A stretch of DNA of 64,000 nucleotides from Alteromonas portus (GTDB taxonomy: Bacteria > Pseudomonadota > Gammaproteobacteria > Enterobacterales > Alteromonadaceae), in assembly GCF_005117025.1 (NCBI RefSeq), contig NZ_SWCO01000007.1:248001-312000 (forward strand), in the 5' to 3' direction. This document shows positions 56,879 through 64,000 of this stretch, one piece after another (the stretch's first letter is position 1; each line of letters begins with the position of its first letter). Below the pieces are notes generated by a model that worked only from the letters and a program-made list of their open reading frames with translations, was not told the origin of the DNA and did not search any database. The translations under genes and the position numbers were made by a program.

Positions 56879-58258
56879 ATGAAAAATAGACTAGTACTAA
56901 GCGCCATAGCCAGCGCTCTTCTGCTTGCAGGCTGTGGTGATGCAGAAACCAATATTGTAGAGCTGGATCCTATTGAGATGCCAGAGGATGATCACGACCA
57001 CGACGATCACGACTCAGACTATGAAATAGAAAGTGAAGGCCGATTGGTTGTTGCCGATGCTGCATCAAATACGCTCACTGTCTTTGATCTAGATGATAAT
57101 TCAGTACTTGATACGTTTTCTGCAACCTTTGATGGAAGCAGTGTAAGCGCCTCCGCAGACTATCGCTTTGCAGTAATCAACAGCCGAGCAAACGGATTAA
57201 CTGAGTTTCTTGATGGTGGATTATGGCGAGAAGATCACGTAGAGCACCTGCACGACTATGAAGAGGCCCCAAGTTTGTCTGGTTTCACACTAGAAGGTAG
57301 CCAACCTACTCACGTAGTCACACATGATGGTCAGCTTGCTGTGTTTTACGATGGAGACGCCGATACCAGCATGCCAGCTGCGGTAAAAGTGGTAACTGAC
57401 ACCCAAATTGCCAGTGAAATTACCGAAGTTCCTACTTTGGAGTTTACCGTAAACATGCACGGTGTCGCAGAACCTCGTGGTGACATGCTGATTAGTACCG
57501 TACGTCGTGATGATGCAGAGTCTCTTTCAGCCAACCCAATCTTGCCAGACAGCGTTGCAGTATTTCACTGGCATGATGGTGAGTACGAAGAAGAGCAACG
57601 TTTTGATGGCGAATGTGCTGACTTACATGGCGCTGCTCAAAACGAAGTAGCTGTGGCATTTGGCTGTAGCGACGGCGTATTAATATTAAACGAAAATGAT
57701 GAAGTATTTACCAGCGCGTTTATCGACAACATTGATGGTCTTGGCGATCTGCGCATTGGCACAATGTATGGACATGAACACGCAGAAGCGTTTATTGGTA
57801 TTGCTTCACAACATGGTGGCGGTAGCGCCATTCTGGCTAATGTATCGCCTGTAAGTAGCACCATGAGCGTAATTGACTGGCAGCCAGAGGCTGATGCTCA
57901 TGCAGTATCTTACGGCTTTTCTATGGGCGGCGAATTCTTTGTTATTTTAGATGACAAAGGTTTTGTAACACTGCTGGAAGCACATGAGGAAGACGGTGAC
58001 ACTCACTGGGAATTTGCGCACAAGATTGATGTGGCAAGTGCCAGCGCGGCAAACCTAACAGATGACCAGTCATTTAGCATGGCGGCATCACAGCATGAAG
58101 AAACTTTATTTGTGGTTGACCCTGTTGCGCAAGCTATCCTTGCTGTTGATTTGGAAACCGAGACCACGGAAACCTTGCTTGAACTAGATTTTGAGCCTTC
58201 AGGTGCGGTTTGGTTAGGTATTGCTGAAGAATACGAGCACGACGATCACGACCACTAA
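56879..58258 (+). CDS. AztD-like beta-propeller zinc metallochaperone, lipoprotein
   Basis: 459 aa with lipobox LLAGC (Cys at about residue 19). An N-terminal acidic/His-rich segment (EDDHDHDDHDSD) and C-terminal DDHDH flank a repeated beta-propeller (RLVVADAASNTLTVFDLDDNSVLDTF; VSASADYRFAVINSRANGL). This is the arrangement of AztD, a periplasmic zinc chaperone for zinc-binding proteins. The HVEHLHD site near residue 120 could be the metal site. Follows the receptor by 40 bp and ends in a terminator. Family assignment by pattern. Confidence 0.65.
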   Translation: MKNRLVLSAIASALLLAGCGDAETNIVELDPIEMPEDDHDHDDHDSDYEIESEGRLVVADAASNTLTVFDLDDNSVLDTFSATFDGSSVSASADYRFAVINSRANGLTEFLDGGLWREDHVEHLHDYEEAPSLSGFTLEGSQPTHVVTHDGQLAVFYDGDADTSMPAAVKVVTDTQIASEITEVPTLEFTVNMHGVAEPRGDMLISTVRRDDAESLSANPILPDSVAVFHWHDGEYEEEQRFDGECADLHGAAQNEVAVAFGCSDGVLILNENDEVFTSAFIDNIDGLGDLRIGTMYGHEHAEAFIGIASQHGGGSAILANVSPVSSTMSVIDWQPEADAHAVSYGFSMGGEFFVILDDKGFVTLLEAHEEDGDTHWEFAHKIDVASASAANLTDDQSFSMAASQHEETLFVVDPVAQAILAVDLETETTETLLELDFEPSGAVWLGIAEEYEHDDHDH

Positions 58259-58281
58259 TACACAGTGGCATTTCACTAACG

Positions 58282-58310
58282 AAAGAGCAGGCTATAAACC
58301 TGCTCTTTTT
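58282..58310 (+). terminator. Rho-independent terminator of the zinc receptor operon
   Basis: AAAGAGCAGG-CTATAAA-CCTGCTCTTTTT, 10-bp stem and U-run, 23 nt after the AztD-like stop. Confidence 0.85.
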
Positions 58311-58335
58311 AGTTTTAGCTACCCTTAGCAAGGCA

Positions 58336-59190
58336 TTATTTAGGCAGCGGAATAAACTCGCGGTCGTCACCCGGAATAGTTGGGAATAACCCGTTTGCCC
58401 AACGAGCCTCAGCGTCTTCTATTTTCTCTTGAGAGTACGCCAAAAAGTTCCATCGTAAAATGGGCTGCTTGTCCATTTTCTTGCCACCTAAAAGGAAGTA
58501 GCGACTATTCTCAATGGTTTCAATTTCACTTTCATCGTCTAAAAGAACGAACTCGCCAGCGCTGAAAACTTCATCTCCTAGTTTTACTTTACCGGAAATA
58601 ACGTAACAGGCCGTTTGAGAATTGCCACATGGACGCTCAATAACCGCTCCTGCTTCTGTTATCACATCTAAATAAAACATGGGTGAGTAAGTCTTAACCG
58701 GTGACGTATAGCCGTACGCTTCCCCTGCAATTAGTCGCATCAGTACTTTTTCACGATGTATATACGGCAGTTTAGCTTTGTTAACGTGTATAAAGCTGGG
58801 CTCCATATCTGCCTTTTCTTCGGGCAATGCAACCCAGCACTGTAGACCGTTTAGCACATGGTCACTGCCTCGGGTTTCAATGGTCTCTCGCTCAGAGTGA
58901 ACAATGCCTTTACCCGCTGTCATCCAGTTTACGTCGCCAGGCTGTATTTCCTGAATAGAGCCTAAGCTGTCCCTATGCAGCATACTACCTTCCATTAAAT
59001 AACTAATGGTGGCCAGTCCTATATGCGGGTGGGGCCTAACGTTAATGCCGCTGCCTGCTGGGAAATGTGCAGGTCCCATGTGGTCAACAAAAACAAATGG
59101 GCCAATGCTCTTTGCGTCAACGTGGGGAATAATGCGACTTACTGAGAAGCCACCTAAATCTTTTTTGTGAGATGAAATTCTTTTTGCCAT
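58336..59190 (-). CDS. Pirin-family protein
   Basis: 284 aa from the ATG at 59190 with GAGAAAG upstream. Bicupin with the pirin metal motif FVFVDHMGPAHFPAGSGINVRPHPHIGLATISYLMEGS and DVNWMTAGKGIVHSER (metal-binding His residues in the N-terminal cupin). Some pirins are quercetinases, others regulators; the role here is unknown. Last gene of the leftward operon. Confidence 0.92.
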   Translation of the reverse strand: MAKRISSHKKDLGGFSVSRIIPHVDAKSIGPFVFVDHMGPAHFPAGSGINVRPHPHIGLATISYLMEGSMLHRDSLGSIQEIQPGDVNWMTAGKGIVHSERETIETRGSDHVLNGLQCWVALPEEKADMEPSFIHVNKAKLPYIHREKVLMRLIAGEAYGYTSPVKTYSPMFYLDVITEAGAVIERPCGNSQTACYVISGKVKLGDEVFSAGEFVLLDDESEIETIENSRYFLLGGKKMDKQPILRWNFLAYSQEKIEDAEARWANGLFPTIPGDDREFIPLPK

Positions 59191-59202
59191 GATCTTTCTC
59201 AA

Positions 59203-60963
59203 TTAACGTTGTTGGGAGAAGTTAACCGGTGACCACGCGGGCTCGGCTGTTTCTATTGGTGTTGCGAGTTCTGGGTACTGCTGTCTATCGGCAAAAACGA
59301 CGTTGCCGTCTACGACAGTTAACTGTGCTTGTGTGTTTAGCAATGCCTTTTCACTTACTGTTAAGATATCGTGGTTAAGAATAGCAAAGTCAGCGTAAAA
59401 GCCAGGTTGTAATCTACCCTTATCGTTTTCTTCTCCAGATAGTGCAGCGCTGCCTTGAGTAAATAGCTTAAGGGCTGTCAGTCTGTCTACATGTTCTGTA
59501 CCTAAATCAAAACCACCCACGGTTTTTCCGCTCACTGCCCAGTAATAGGTTGCCCATGGATTAAAACTTGAAACGCGGGTACCGTCTGTGCCTAAGCCCA
59601 CTGTGATACCAGCACTAAGCATTTGCTTTATAGGGGGCGTGCGCTTGGCTTGCTCGGCGCCATATCGCTCAACGAAATCCTCACCAGCAAAGGCCATACG
59701 ACCTTGTACCGCAATCGAGCCACCTAACGCTTTAATACGCGAGAGATTTTCATCAGACGCCGTCTCAGCGTGGTCGATAATCCAGCGCACGCTATCAACG
59801 GGCTGTGTTGAGTGAATATGTTCAAGTACGTTTAAAATACGTGTTATAGATTGGTCATAAGTGGCATGGAGTCTAAAGGGCCACTGCTGTAGAAGGTGCA
59901 GACGAATAACCTCTTCCAGAGCATCTTCGGCTTCACCTGGAAGTTCAGGGCGTGGCGCACGAAAGTTCTCATAATCTGACGCTTTATAAGTAAGCAGCTC
60001 GCCGCCCCCTTCAATCACATAACCATTGTCTAAATGAATATGCTGGTTTTGATTTGCTTCGTACTTGCTCATCCATGTGGCAAAACTCACCATTTCTTTA
60101 TTGGGAACTTGCGGAAACAAGTAATTGGAAACCCGTATCGGTAGCTCGCCGAGCTTGGCAAGGGTTTCACTGGCTGTATAGTCTTCAGGAAAAGTATGGC
60201 CACCGCCCCCTGCGTCTACTACACTGGTTACGCCTAAGCTAAGTAGTTTGCGATAAAACTGTCGACTGGAATTTAACTGTTCATTTGCGCTTAGTTGAGG
60301 CAGCGCGGCAATGGTCTTATATAAAATCATTGGGTTGGGTTGAGCAAGCAAAACACCTGTAGGGTTGCCGTTAGCATCTCGCTCTATCACGCTTCCCTTT
60401 GGTGCTTGGGTGTCTTTGTCTATTCCCAGTGCTTCAAGGCCTTTTTTATTGAGCACACCACCTGAGTAAAGATGAAGCACAAATACCGGTGTGTTTGGCG
60501 CGATGTCGGTAAGCTCTTGTGGTGTAGGTAAGCGCTTCTCTTCAAATTGATAAGGGCTGAAACCTCCAATGACTCTTACCCATTGACCCTTGGGCGTGCG
60601 TTTGGCTTGTGCTTCTAGCATGGCTAAGCCTTCTTTCAAGCTTGTAATACCTTCCCAGCGAGTTTCTAAATTATAAAAACGTCCTCCACGTGTTACGTGC
60701 ATATGCGAGTCATTAATACCTGGAATGAGCCGCTGTCCTTTTGCATCGATTACTTGAGTGGCACTATCTGCGTCTGCTAGCAGCTGTTGGGCATCTTGCG
60801 AAAAAGCGCTAAATTTACCGTTTTCTACGCTAAGAGCCGTATAGGTTTGGCCGCTCGAATTTGTGATTTTTGCATTTACAACGACCAGATCGGGGGCAGC
60901 CATTGCCTGGCTAGCGCCAAACAATAGAGCAGCAATTGAAAAACGTGACAATAATGAATTCAT
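59203..60963 (-). CDS. Amidohydrolase 3-family metal hydrolase, secreted
   Basis: 586 aa from the ATG at 60963 with AGGAG eight bases upstream. Signal peptide FSIAALLFGASQAMAA. The metal-binding HxH lies in INDSHMHVTRGG, followed by TSVVDAGGGGHTFPEDYTAS, IDHAETASDENLSRIK and VGLGTDGTRVSSFNPWATYYWAVSGK. This is the YtcJ-like amidohydrolase group. Substrate unknown. It overlaps nothing; the pirin gene starts 12 bp after it and cytochrome c is just before. Confidence 0.9.
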   Translation of the reverse strand: MNSLLSRFSIAALLFGASQAMAAPDLVVVNAKITNSSGQTYTALSVENGKFSAFSQDAQQLLADADSATQVIDAKGQRLIPGINDSHMHVTRGGRFYNLETRWEGITSLKEGLAMLEAQAKRTPKGQWVRVIGGFSPYQFEEKRLPTPQELTDIAPNTPVFVLHLYSGGVLNKKGLEALGIDKDTQAPKGSVIERDANGNPTGVLLAQPNPMILYKTIAALPQLSANEQLNSSRQFYRKLLSLGVTSVVDAGGGGHTFPEDYTASETLAKLGELPIRVSNYLFPQVPNKEMVSFATWMSKYEANQNQHIHLDNGYVIEGGGELLTYKASDYENFRAPRPELPGEAEDALEEVIRLHLLQQWPFRLHATYDQSITRILNVLEHIHSTQPVDSVRWIIDHAETASDENLSRIKALGGSIAVQGRMAFAGEDFVERYGAEQAKRTPPIKQMLSAGITVGLGTDGTRVSSFNPWATYYWAVSGKTVGGFDLGTEHVDRLTALKLFTQGSAALSGEENDKGRLQPGFYADFAILNHDILTVSEKALLNTQAQLTVVDGNVVFADRQQYPELATPIETAEPAWSPVNFSQQR

Positions 60964-60973
60964 GGGATAGCTC

Positions 60974-61342
60974 CTAGTTATTGCTGCTTTGGCTAGTGGT
61001 TTGTTTACCTGACTGGGCTGCAAAATAAGTGGCTAGGGCGTCAATATCGTCATCGCTAAGCCCTGATGCATTGGGGCGCATGATGCTGGCCATACCGCCT
61101 TTCCTGATGCCGTCGCGATAAGCTTTAAGTGCATAAACTAGGTACGGTTTGTTCTGACCTGCCAAATTAGGGTTACTTTCAATGCTGGCAATGCCTGTTT
61201 CACCGTGACACCCCATACAGTATTGTGAAAGTGTTTGGCCTTTTTCGTATTGCGCACTATCGGTATTAGCGCTAACGCCGAAAGAAAGTGTTGCGATATA
61301 AAGCGCAGTCAATAGTGCTACAAGTGGGTGCAAAGCTCTCAT
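60974..61342 (-). CDS. Small c-type cytochrome
   Basis: 122 aa. Signal peptide (LVALLTALYIATLSFGVSANT), heme-binding Cys42-x2-Cys45-His46 in YCMGCHGETG and a likely axial Met in GGMASIMRPNASGLSDDDIDALATYF. Class I, periplasmic. Next to the amidohydrolase it may carry electrons for a periplasmic oxidation. Ends 10 bp before the amidohydrolase start. Confidence 0.92.
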   Translation of the reverse strand: MRALHPLVALLTALYIATLSFGVSANTDSAQYEKGQTLSQYCMGCHGETGIASIESNPNLAGQNKPYLVYALKAYRDGIRKGGMASIMRPNASGLSDDDIDALATYFAAQSGKQTTSQSSNN

Positions 61343-61372
61343 GTTAAACTCCTCGTGCAGTAACGATACAAG

Positions 61373-61399
61373 TGCGACAGGTCACGGTGACCTGTCGCA
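61373..61399. repeat. Perfect 13-bp inverted repeat between isochorismatase-like and cytochrome genes
   Basis: TGCGACAGGTCAC-G-GTGACCTGTCGCA: arms identical, one central base. It lies in the 64-bp gap inside the minus-strand operon and has no U-run. Operator, mRNA-processing hairpin or attenuator. Confidence 0.7.
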
Positions 61400-61406
61400 T
61401 TGAAGG

Positions 61407-62117
61407 CTACTGGCCTTCTTTGGCGTTAAACATTTCGGTTGCGTAAATAAGGCCTAAACCGTATCCCCCAGCATGTTCTTTTGCGATGTTTGTCACGTCC
61501 ACATAGCTTTCAGTGCGAGCCCAATCACGTTGAAGTTCTAGAAGGTACTGCAACCAAGTAATGGGTTGGGCACCTGCCTGAATCATACGCTGAACTGCCA
61601 TGTCGTGAGCTTCTTTAGATACACCGCCAGACGCATCGGTTACAAAATACACGTCATAGCCTTCTTCAATGGCAGACAGCACTGGCCCTACACCACAAAC
61701 TTCTGTCCAAAGCGCAGCAATAACAATTTTGTTCTTTTTAAATTTCTTAACCTTGTCGGTCACTCGCTTGTCTTCCCAGGTGTTCATCGTAGTGCGGTCG
61801 ATAGGTGTTTGGTCGGGAAATACAGCTTTTAATTCCGGGAAAAGCGGGCCGCTAAATGACTTTTCAGCAACGGTTGTTAGGATAGTAGGTACGTTGAATG
61901 CTTTTGCAGATTTTGCCAGACCTGTAACGTTGTTGCGCACGTCTTCGATTGAATGTGAGCGTGTTGCAAACGCCATTTGAGGCTGGTGATCAATAAGAAT
62001 AACCGTGTGGTTGTCGGGGGTCAGAAGGGTCTTGGCTGGCTCTCCCGCTTGCACAGAAGGAACAAGTAAAGTTAAGCCAGTAACAAGCGCTGCCATTGAT
62101 TTTTTAATATTGAACAT
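61407..62117 (-). CDS. Isochorismatase-family hydrolase, secreted (YcaC-like)
   Basis: 236 aa from the ATG at 62117 (AGAGGAAAT upstream). Signal peptide SMAALVTGLTLLVPSVQA. Cysteine hydrolase core: catalytic Asp in VILIDHQPQMAFA, Lys in KVKKFKKNKIVIAAL region, Cys in LWTEVCGVGPVLSAI, and DASGGVSKEAHDMAVQRM. YcaC relatives are usually cytoplasmic, so the signal peptide is notable. Substrate unknown. Confidence 0.9.
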   Translation of the reverse strand: MFNIKKSMAALVTGLTLLVPSVQAGEPAKTLLTPDNHTVILIDHQPQMAFATRSHSIEDVRNNVTGLAKSAKAFNVPTILTTVAEKSFSGPLFPELKAVFPDQTPIDRTTMNTWEDKRVTDKVKKFKKNKIVIAALWTEVCGVGPVLSAIEEGYDVYFVTDASGGVSKEAHDMAVQRMIQAGAQPITWLQYLLELQRDWARTESYVDVTNIAKEHAGGYGLGLIYATEMFNAKEGQ

Positions 62118-62260
62118 TGTGATTTCCTCTTGGATTAAGTTTGTTGTGAGTACTTCGTAAACTTCGAGATAAATCTTATGTTCGTTTTTATTTATTTTAA
62201 ATGCGTAAAAATTCATCAAACTATTCTAATTTTTAGAATTAATGCGTGAGTTTGAGAGGA

Positions 62261-62683
62261 TCACGCAAAATCTAACAAATCAGTACCGAAGAAGTTATCG
62301 ATGACACAGCGCCATTCACCACTTACATCCCTTTGCAGAACATAGACGGCGCGCTTACCCTCGCAGGGTAGGGCGTTGGGTGTTGCTTTGGGCACAAGGT
62401 AAAGCTTGGCAATCACTAGTGCCACGTCACCGGCTTGTATAACCCGTTCATCTCCGGTGGTAACAAAATGATCGGGCATGAATTTTTTTTGAAACTTAAG
62501 CAGGGCGTCAACGCAGTCGCGCTGCGTAGCATGTTCATCGGCGGCTTGGTTTTGCGTTGAACTGGACATAGGGGTCGCGACCACTGTTGCATCGCTAGCA
62601 TAACATTGGGATAAGGCGTCTTGATCGCCTCGGTTTACTGCGTCATGCAACTGTTGCAACACGTGAGATATTGGGTTATTCAT
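62261..62683 (-). CDS. SnoaL/NTF2-like protein
   Basis: 140 aa, cytoplasmic. Starts ISHVLQQLHDAVNRGDQDALSQCYASDATVV, the helix-strand opening of NTF2-like cone folds, and ends VLQRDVSGEWRCVIDNFFGTDLL. Such proteins are often scaffolds or minor enzymes. First gene of the minus-strand operon, though 143 bp from the next. Confidence 0.85.
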   Translation of the reverse strand: MNNPISHVLQQLHDAVNRGDQDALSQCYASDATVVATPMSSSTQNQAADEHATQRDCVDALLKFQKKFMPDHFVTTGDERVIQAGDVALVIAKLYLVPKATPNALPCEGKRAVYVLQRDVSGEWRCVIDNFFGTDLLDFA

Positions 62684-62725
62684 GGCTGTCGTTCCGTTAT
62701 TTTTGCCGCAAGACGAGCCAATAAA

Positions 62726-62748
62726 AAACCCGCCTTTGCGGCGGGTTT
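62726..62748 (-). terminator. Rho-independent terminator on the minus strand
   Basis: AAACCCGCC-GCAAA-GGCGGGTTT, 9-bp stem, followed on the minus strand by TTTAT. It ends a transcript coming from the right, before the SnoaL-like gene begins. Confidence 0.8.
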
Positions 62749-62767
62749 AGTGAATTCTATTTACGCA

Positions 62768-62857
62768 CTAGCTAACCCGCCCATTCCTTAGAATAGCGAG
62801 AATAATAATCAGCGCAGACGCTGAGTAAGCAGTATATTTATTTGTGTTTTTAGGCAT
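62768..62857 (-). CDS. Possible 29-aa membrane peptide
   Basis: MPKNTNKYTAYSASALIIIL, then AILRNGRVS and a TAG. One hydrophobic stretch and positive ends. No ribosome site is visible, so it may be spurious. It lies just ahead of the terminator at 62726. Confidence 0.25.
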   Translation of the reverse strand: MPKNTNKYTAYSASALIIILAILRNGRVS

Positions 62858-63004
62858 AGTATTTAAAAACAGTGTGCTGCTAGTGAGTATTTAATGACCT
62901 GAGTATCCTGTGCACGATGAAGAAAGTCAACGGGTTTTTTAGGTGAAGAAATTAGACCCCTGCTTACGTGTGGGCAAGCGGTGAACGCTAGGTGTAACGC
63001 TGCT

Positions 63005-63181
63005 CTAGGCTTCAAATATGGTAATGCGAATAATCGAGCCCTGCTTTAAACAATCATAAATATCTTTATCAGTGAACCCGCTATTTCGGAGAAGTTGCCT
63101 GGCAACAAGCTTGGCGCCTTTTGTGCTGTGCTTGTCGCATATTATTTGAAGTGCTTTGTCTAAATAACTGATAGAAGGCAT
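63005..63181 (-). CDS. Small hypothetical protein (58 aa)
   Basis: ATG at 63181, TAG at 63005-63007. MPSISYLDKALQIICDKHST then a basic helical stretch KGAKLVARQLLRNSGFTDKD and IYDCLKQGSIIRITIFEA. Mostly helical and soluble. TTAGG is 12 bases upstream, only a weak ribosome site. Codon use looks coding, but no family is recognised. A minus-strand terminator lies about 260 bp downstream. Confidence 0.5.
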   Translation of the reverse strand: MPSISYLDKALQIICDKHSTKGAKLVARQLLRNSGFTDKDIYDCLKQGSIIRITIFEA

Positions 63182-63298
63182 GATAAAAAACCTAACGCGA
63201 TGCGGGTAACTTTTGTATGATATTTAAACGATGCTGTATGGTGTTGTGATCACTAACGCTACGCAAACAGTTTCATTAAGTAAGGTGGAGTTTGACTC

Positions 63299-64000
63299 TT
63301 GGAGTTACTTTTTAGCTGGTTAACGGCCAATGATACATTGTCGATGTCATCTTCAGTGTTACTGATTATTACCTCGTTTTTCACGTCTATGATGACAGCA
63401 ACTTTAGGCATAGGTGGCGGGGTGCTACTACTGGCGATAATGGCCGGTACTATGCCGGTTAGTGCGCTGATCCCGGTTCACGGCCTGGTACAGCTTGGTT
63501 CAAACGGCAACCGTGCCCTGATGACGGCAAAGCATATCGACTGGCGTATGCTGAAGTATTTTTCTTTAGGCGCAATCGTCGGCGCTTTTTTAGCCTCTTT
63601 TATTGTGGTTCAGCTGCCGCTGGTAATAATTCAATTTGCGGTTGCCGCATTTATTTTATTTTTAGTGTGGGGGAGTAAACCCAAAGCACAAGAAATGAAG
63701 CCCGCGGGTAGAGCGTTGGCGGGGTTGGTGACCACCTTGGTTTCAATGTTTGTAGGTGCCACAGGGCCTTTGGTGGCGGCGTTTGTACACCGAAACAATT
63801 ACAGCAAAATGCAGATAACCGGCACATTTGCCAGCTGTATGACACTCCAGCACGGCCTTAAAGCTTTCGTGTTTACCTTTGTAGGGTTTTCTTTTGCACA
63901 GTGGGCGGGGCTTATCATTATTATGATTGCTAGCGGTGCGCTCGGCACGTTTTTCGGCTTGAAGGTATTAAGGCGTATTCCAGCGGAAAAATTTATGCTG
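63299..64000 (+). CDS. TauE/SafE-family permease, N-terminal part
   Basis: Open at the right edge; 234 codons visible. TTG start at 63299 with GGAG eight bases upstream, the first start after an in-frame stop at 63293. TauE/SafE signature MTATLGIGGGVLLLAIMAG, VHGLVQLGSNGNRALM and WRMLKYFSLGAIVGAFLAS, GATGPLVAAFVHRNNYSKMQITGTFASCM. Exports organic or sulfur-containing anions through the inner membrane; substrate unknown. Confidence 0.88.
   Translation, partial: MELLFSWLTANDTLSMSSSVLLIITSFFTSMMTATLGIGGGVLLLAIMAGTMPVSALIPVHGLVQLGSNGNRALMTAKHIDWRMLKYFSLGAIVGAFLASFIVVQLPLVIIQFAVAAFILFLVWGSKPKAQEMKPAGRALAGLVTTLVSMFVGATGPLVAAFVHRNNYSKMQITGTFASCMTLQHGLKAFVFTFVGFSFAQWAGLIIIMIASGALGTFFGLKVLRRIPAEKFML

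Overview
The window looks like chromosome of a marine gammaproteobacterium of the Alteromonas type. This is inferred from the gene families and from moderate GC with AT-rich intergenic DNA; no marker such as rRNA is present. There are many TonB-dependent receptors and outer-membrane barrels, a split pntAA/pntAB/pntB transhydrogenase, biosynthetic speA, a glmU...glmR-glmS locus, a FadL porin, several cyclic-di-GMP proteins and a Zur-type zinc locus. No rRNA, tRNA, insertion sequence, prophage or CRISPR array was recognised. About 57 protein genes are supported. Both end genes are cut by the window: cyoE on the left and a TauE/SafE permease on the right.

Layout. 0-11 kb is mostly housekeeping: cyoE end, a DUF885 hydrolase, ppiC, the pnt operon, speA and a beta-lactamase-fold serine hydrolase. 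11.4-14.4 kb holds alkylation repair (an Ada-N/AraC/AlkA fusion followed by ogt) and an EamA permease. 14.4-22.9 kb has a Cache-GGDEF protein with a degenerate active site, then glmU, a YdgJ-like oxidoreductase, a DeoR-family regulator fused into an operon with glmS, and a luciferase-like oxidoreductase. 23-27 kb is a signalling cassette: periplasmic binding protein, hybrid histidine kinase, intact diguanylate cyclase. 27-36 kb has an MDR oxidoreductase, fadL, a LysR regulator, a DUF2721 protein, a TonB receptor and a type II NADH dehydrogenase. 36-39 kb carries a CBS protein, an orphan ParS/Xre-like protein, an alpha/beta hydrolase and arfB.

39-45.6 kb is envelope-related and the least explained part. 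A SurA-N-like secreted protein is followed by a strange low-complexity acidic secreted protein with xxTV repeats and an outer-membrane barrel. Next to them are a secreted subtilase and an ECF sigma/anti-sigma/lipoprotein operon. 45.8-48.6 kb has CsbD, a Fur-box-controlled siderophore-interacting reductase and an MFS exporter.

48.6-58.3 kb is the most interesting region. A long gene-free stretch on the minus strand has the hallmarks of a CsrB-type regulatory RNA. It is followed by a zinc-starvation module: two DUF3299 paralogues around a small secreted protein, and a divergent pair of operons sharing an intergenic region with two Zur-like operators. The leftward operon encodes a DUF2796 zinc-binding protein with an 11-copy Asp-Glu-His repeat, a MerC-domain membrane protein, zinc-independent FolE2 and an acid phosphatase. 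The rightward operon encodes a His-rich ZnuD-like TonB receptor and an AztD-like beta-propeller lipoprotein. 58.3-62.7 kb is a minus-strand operon (SnoaL-like, isochorismatase-like, cytochrome c, amidohydrolase, pirin), followed by two very small candidate genes and the TauE/SafE gene.
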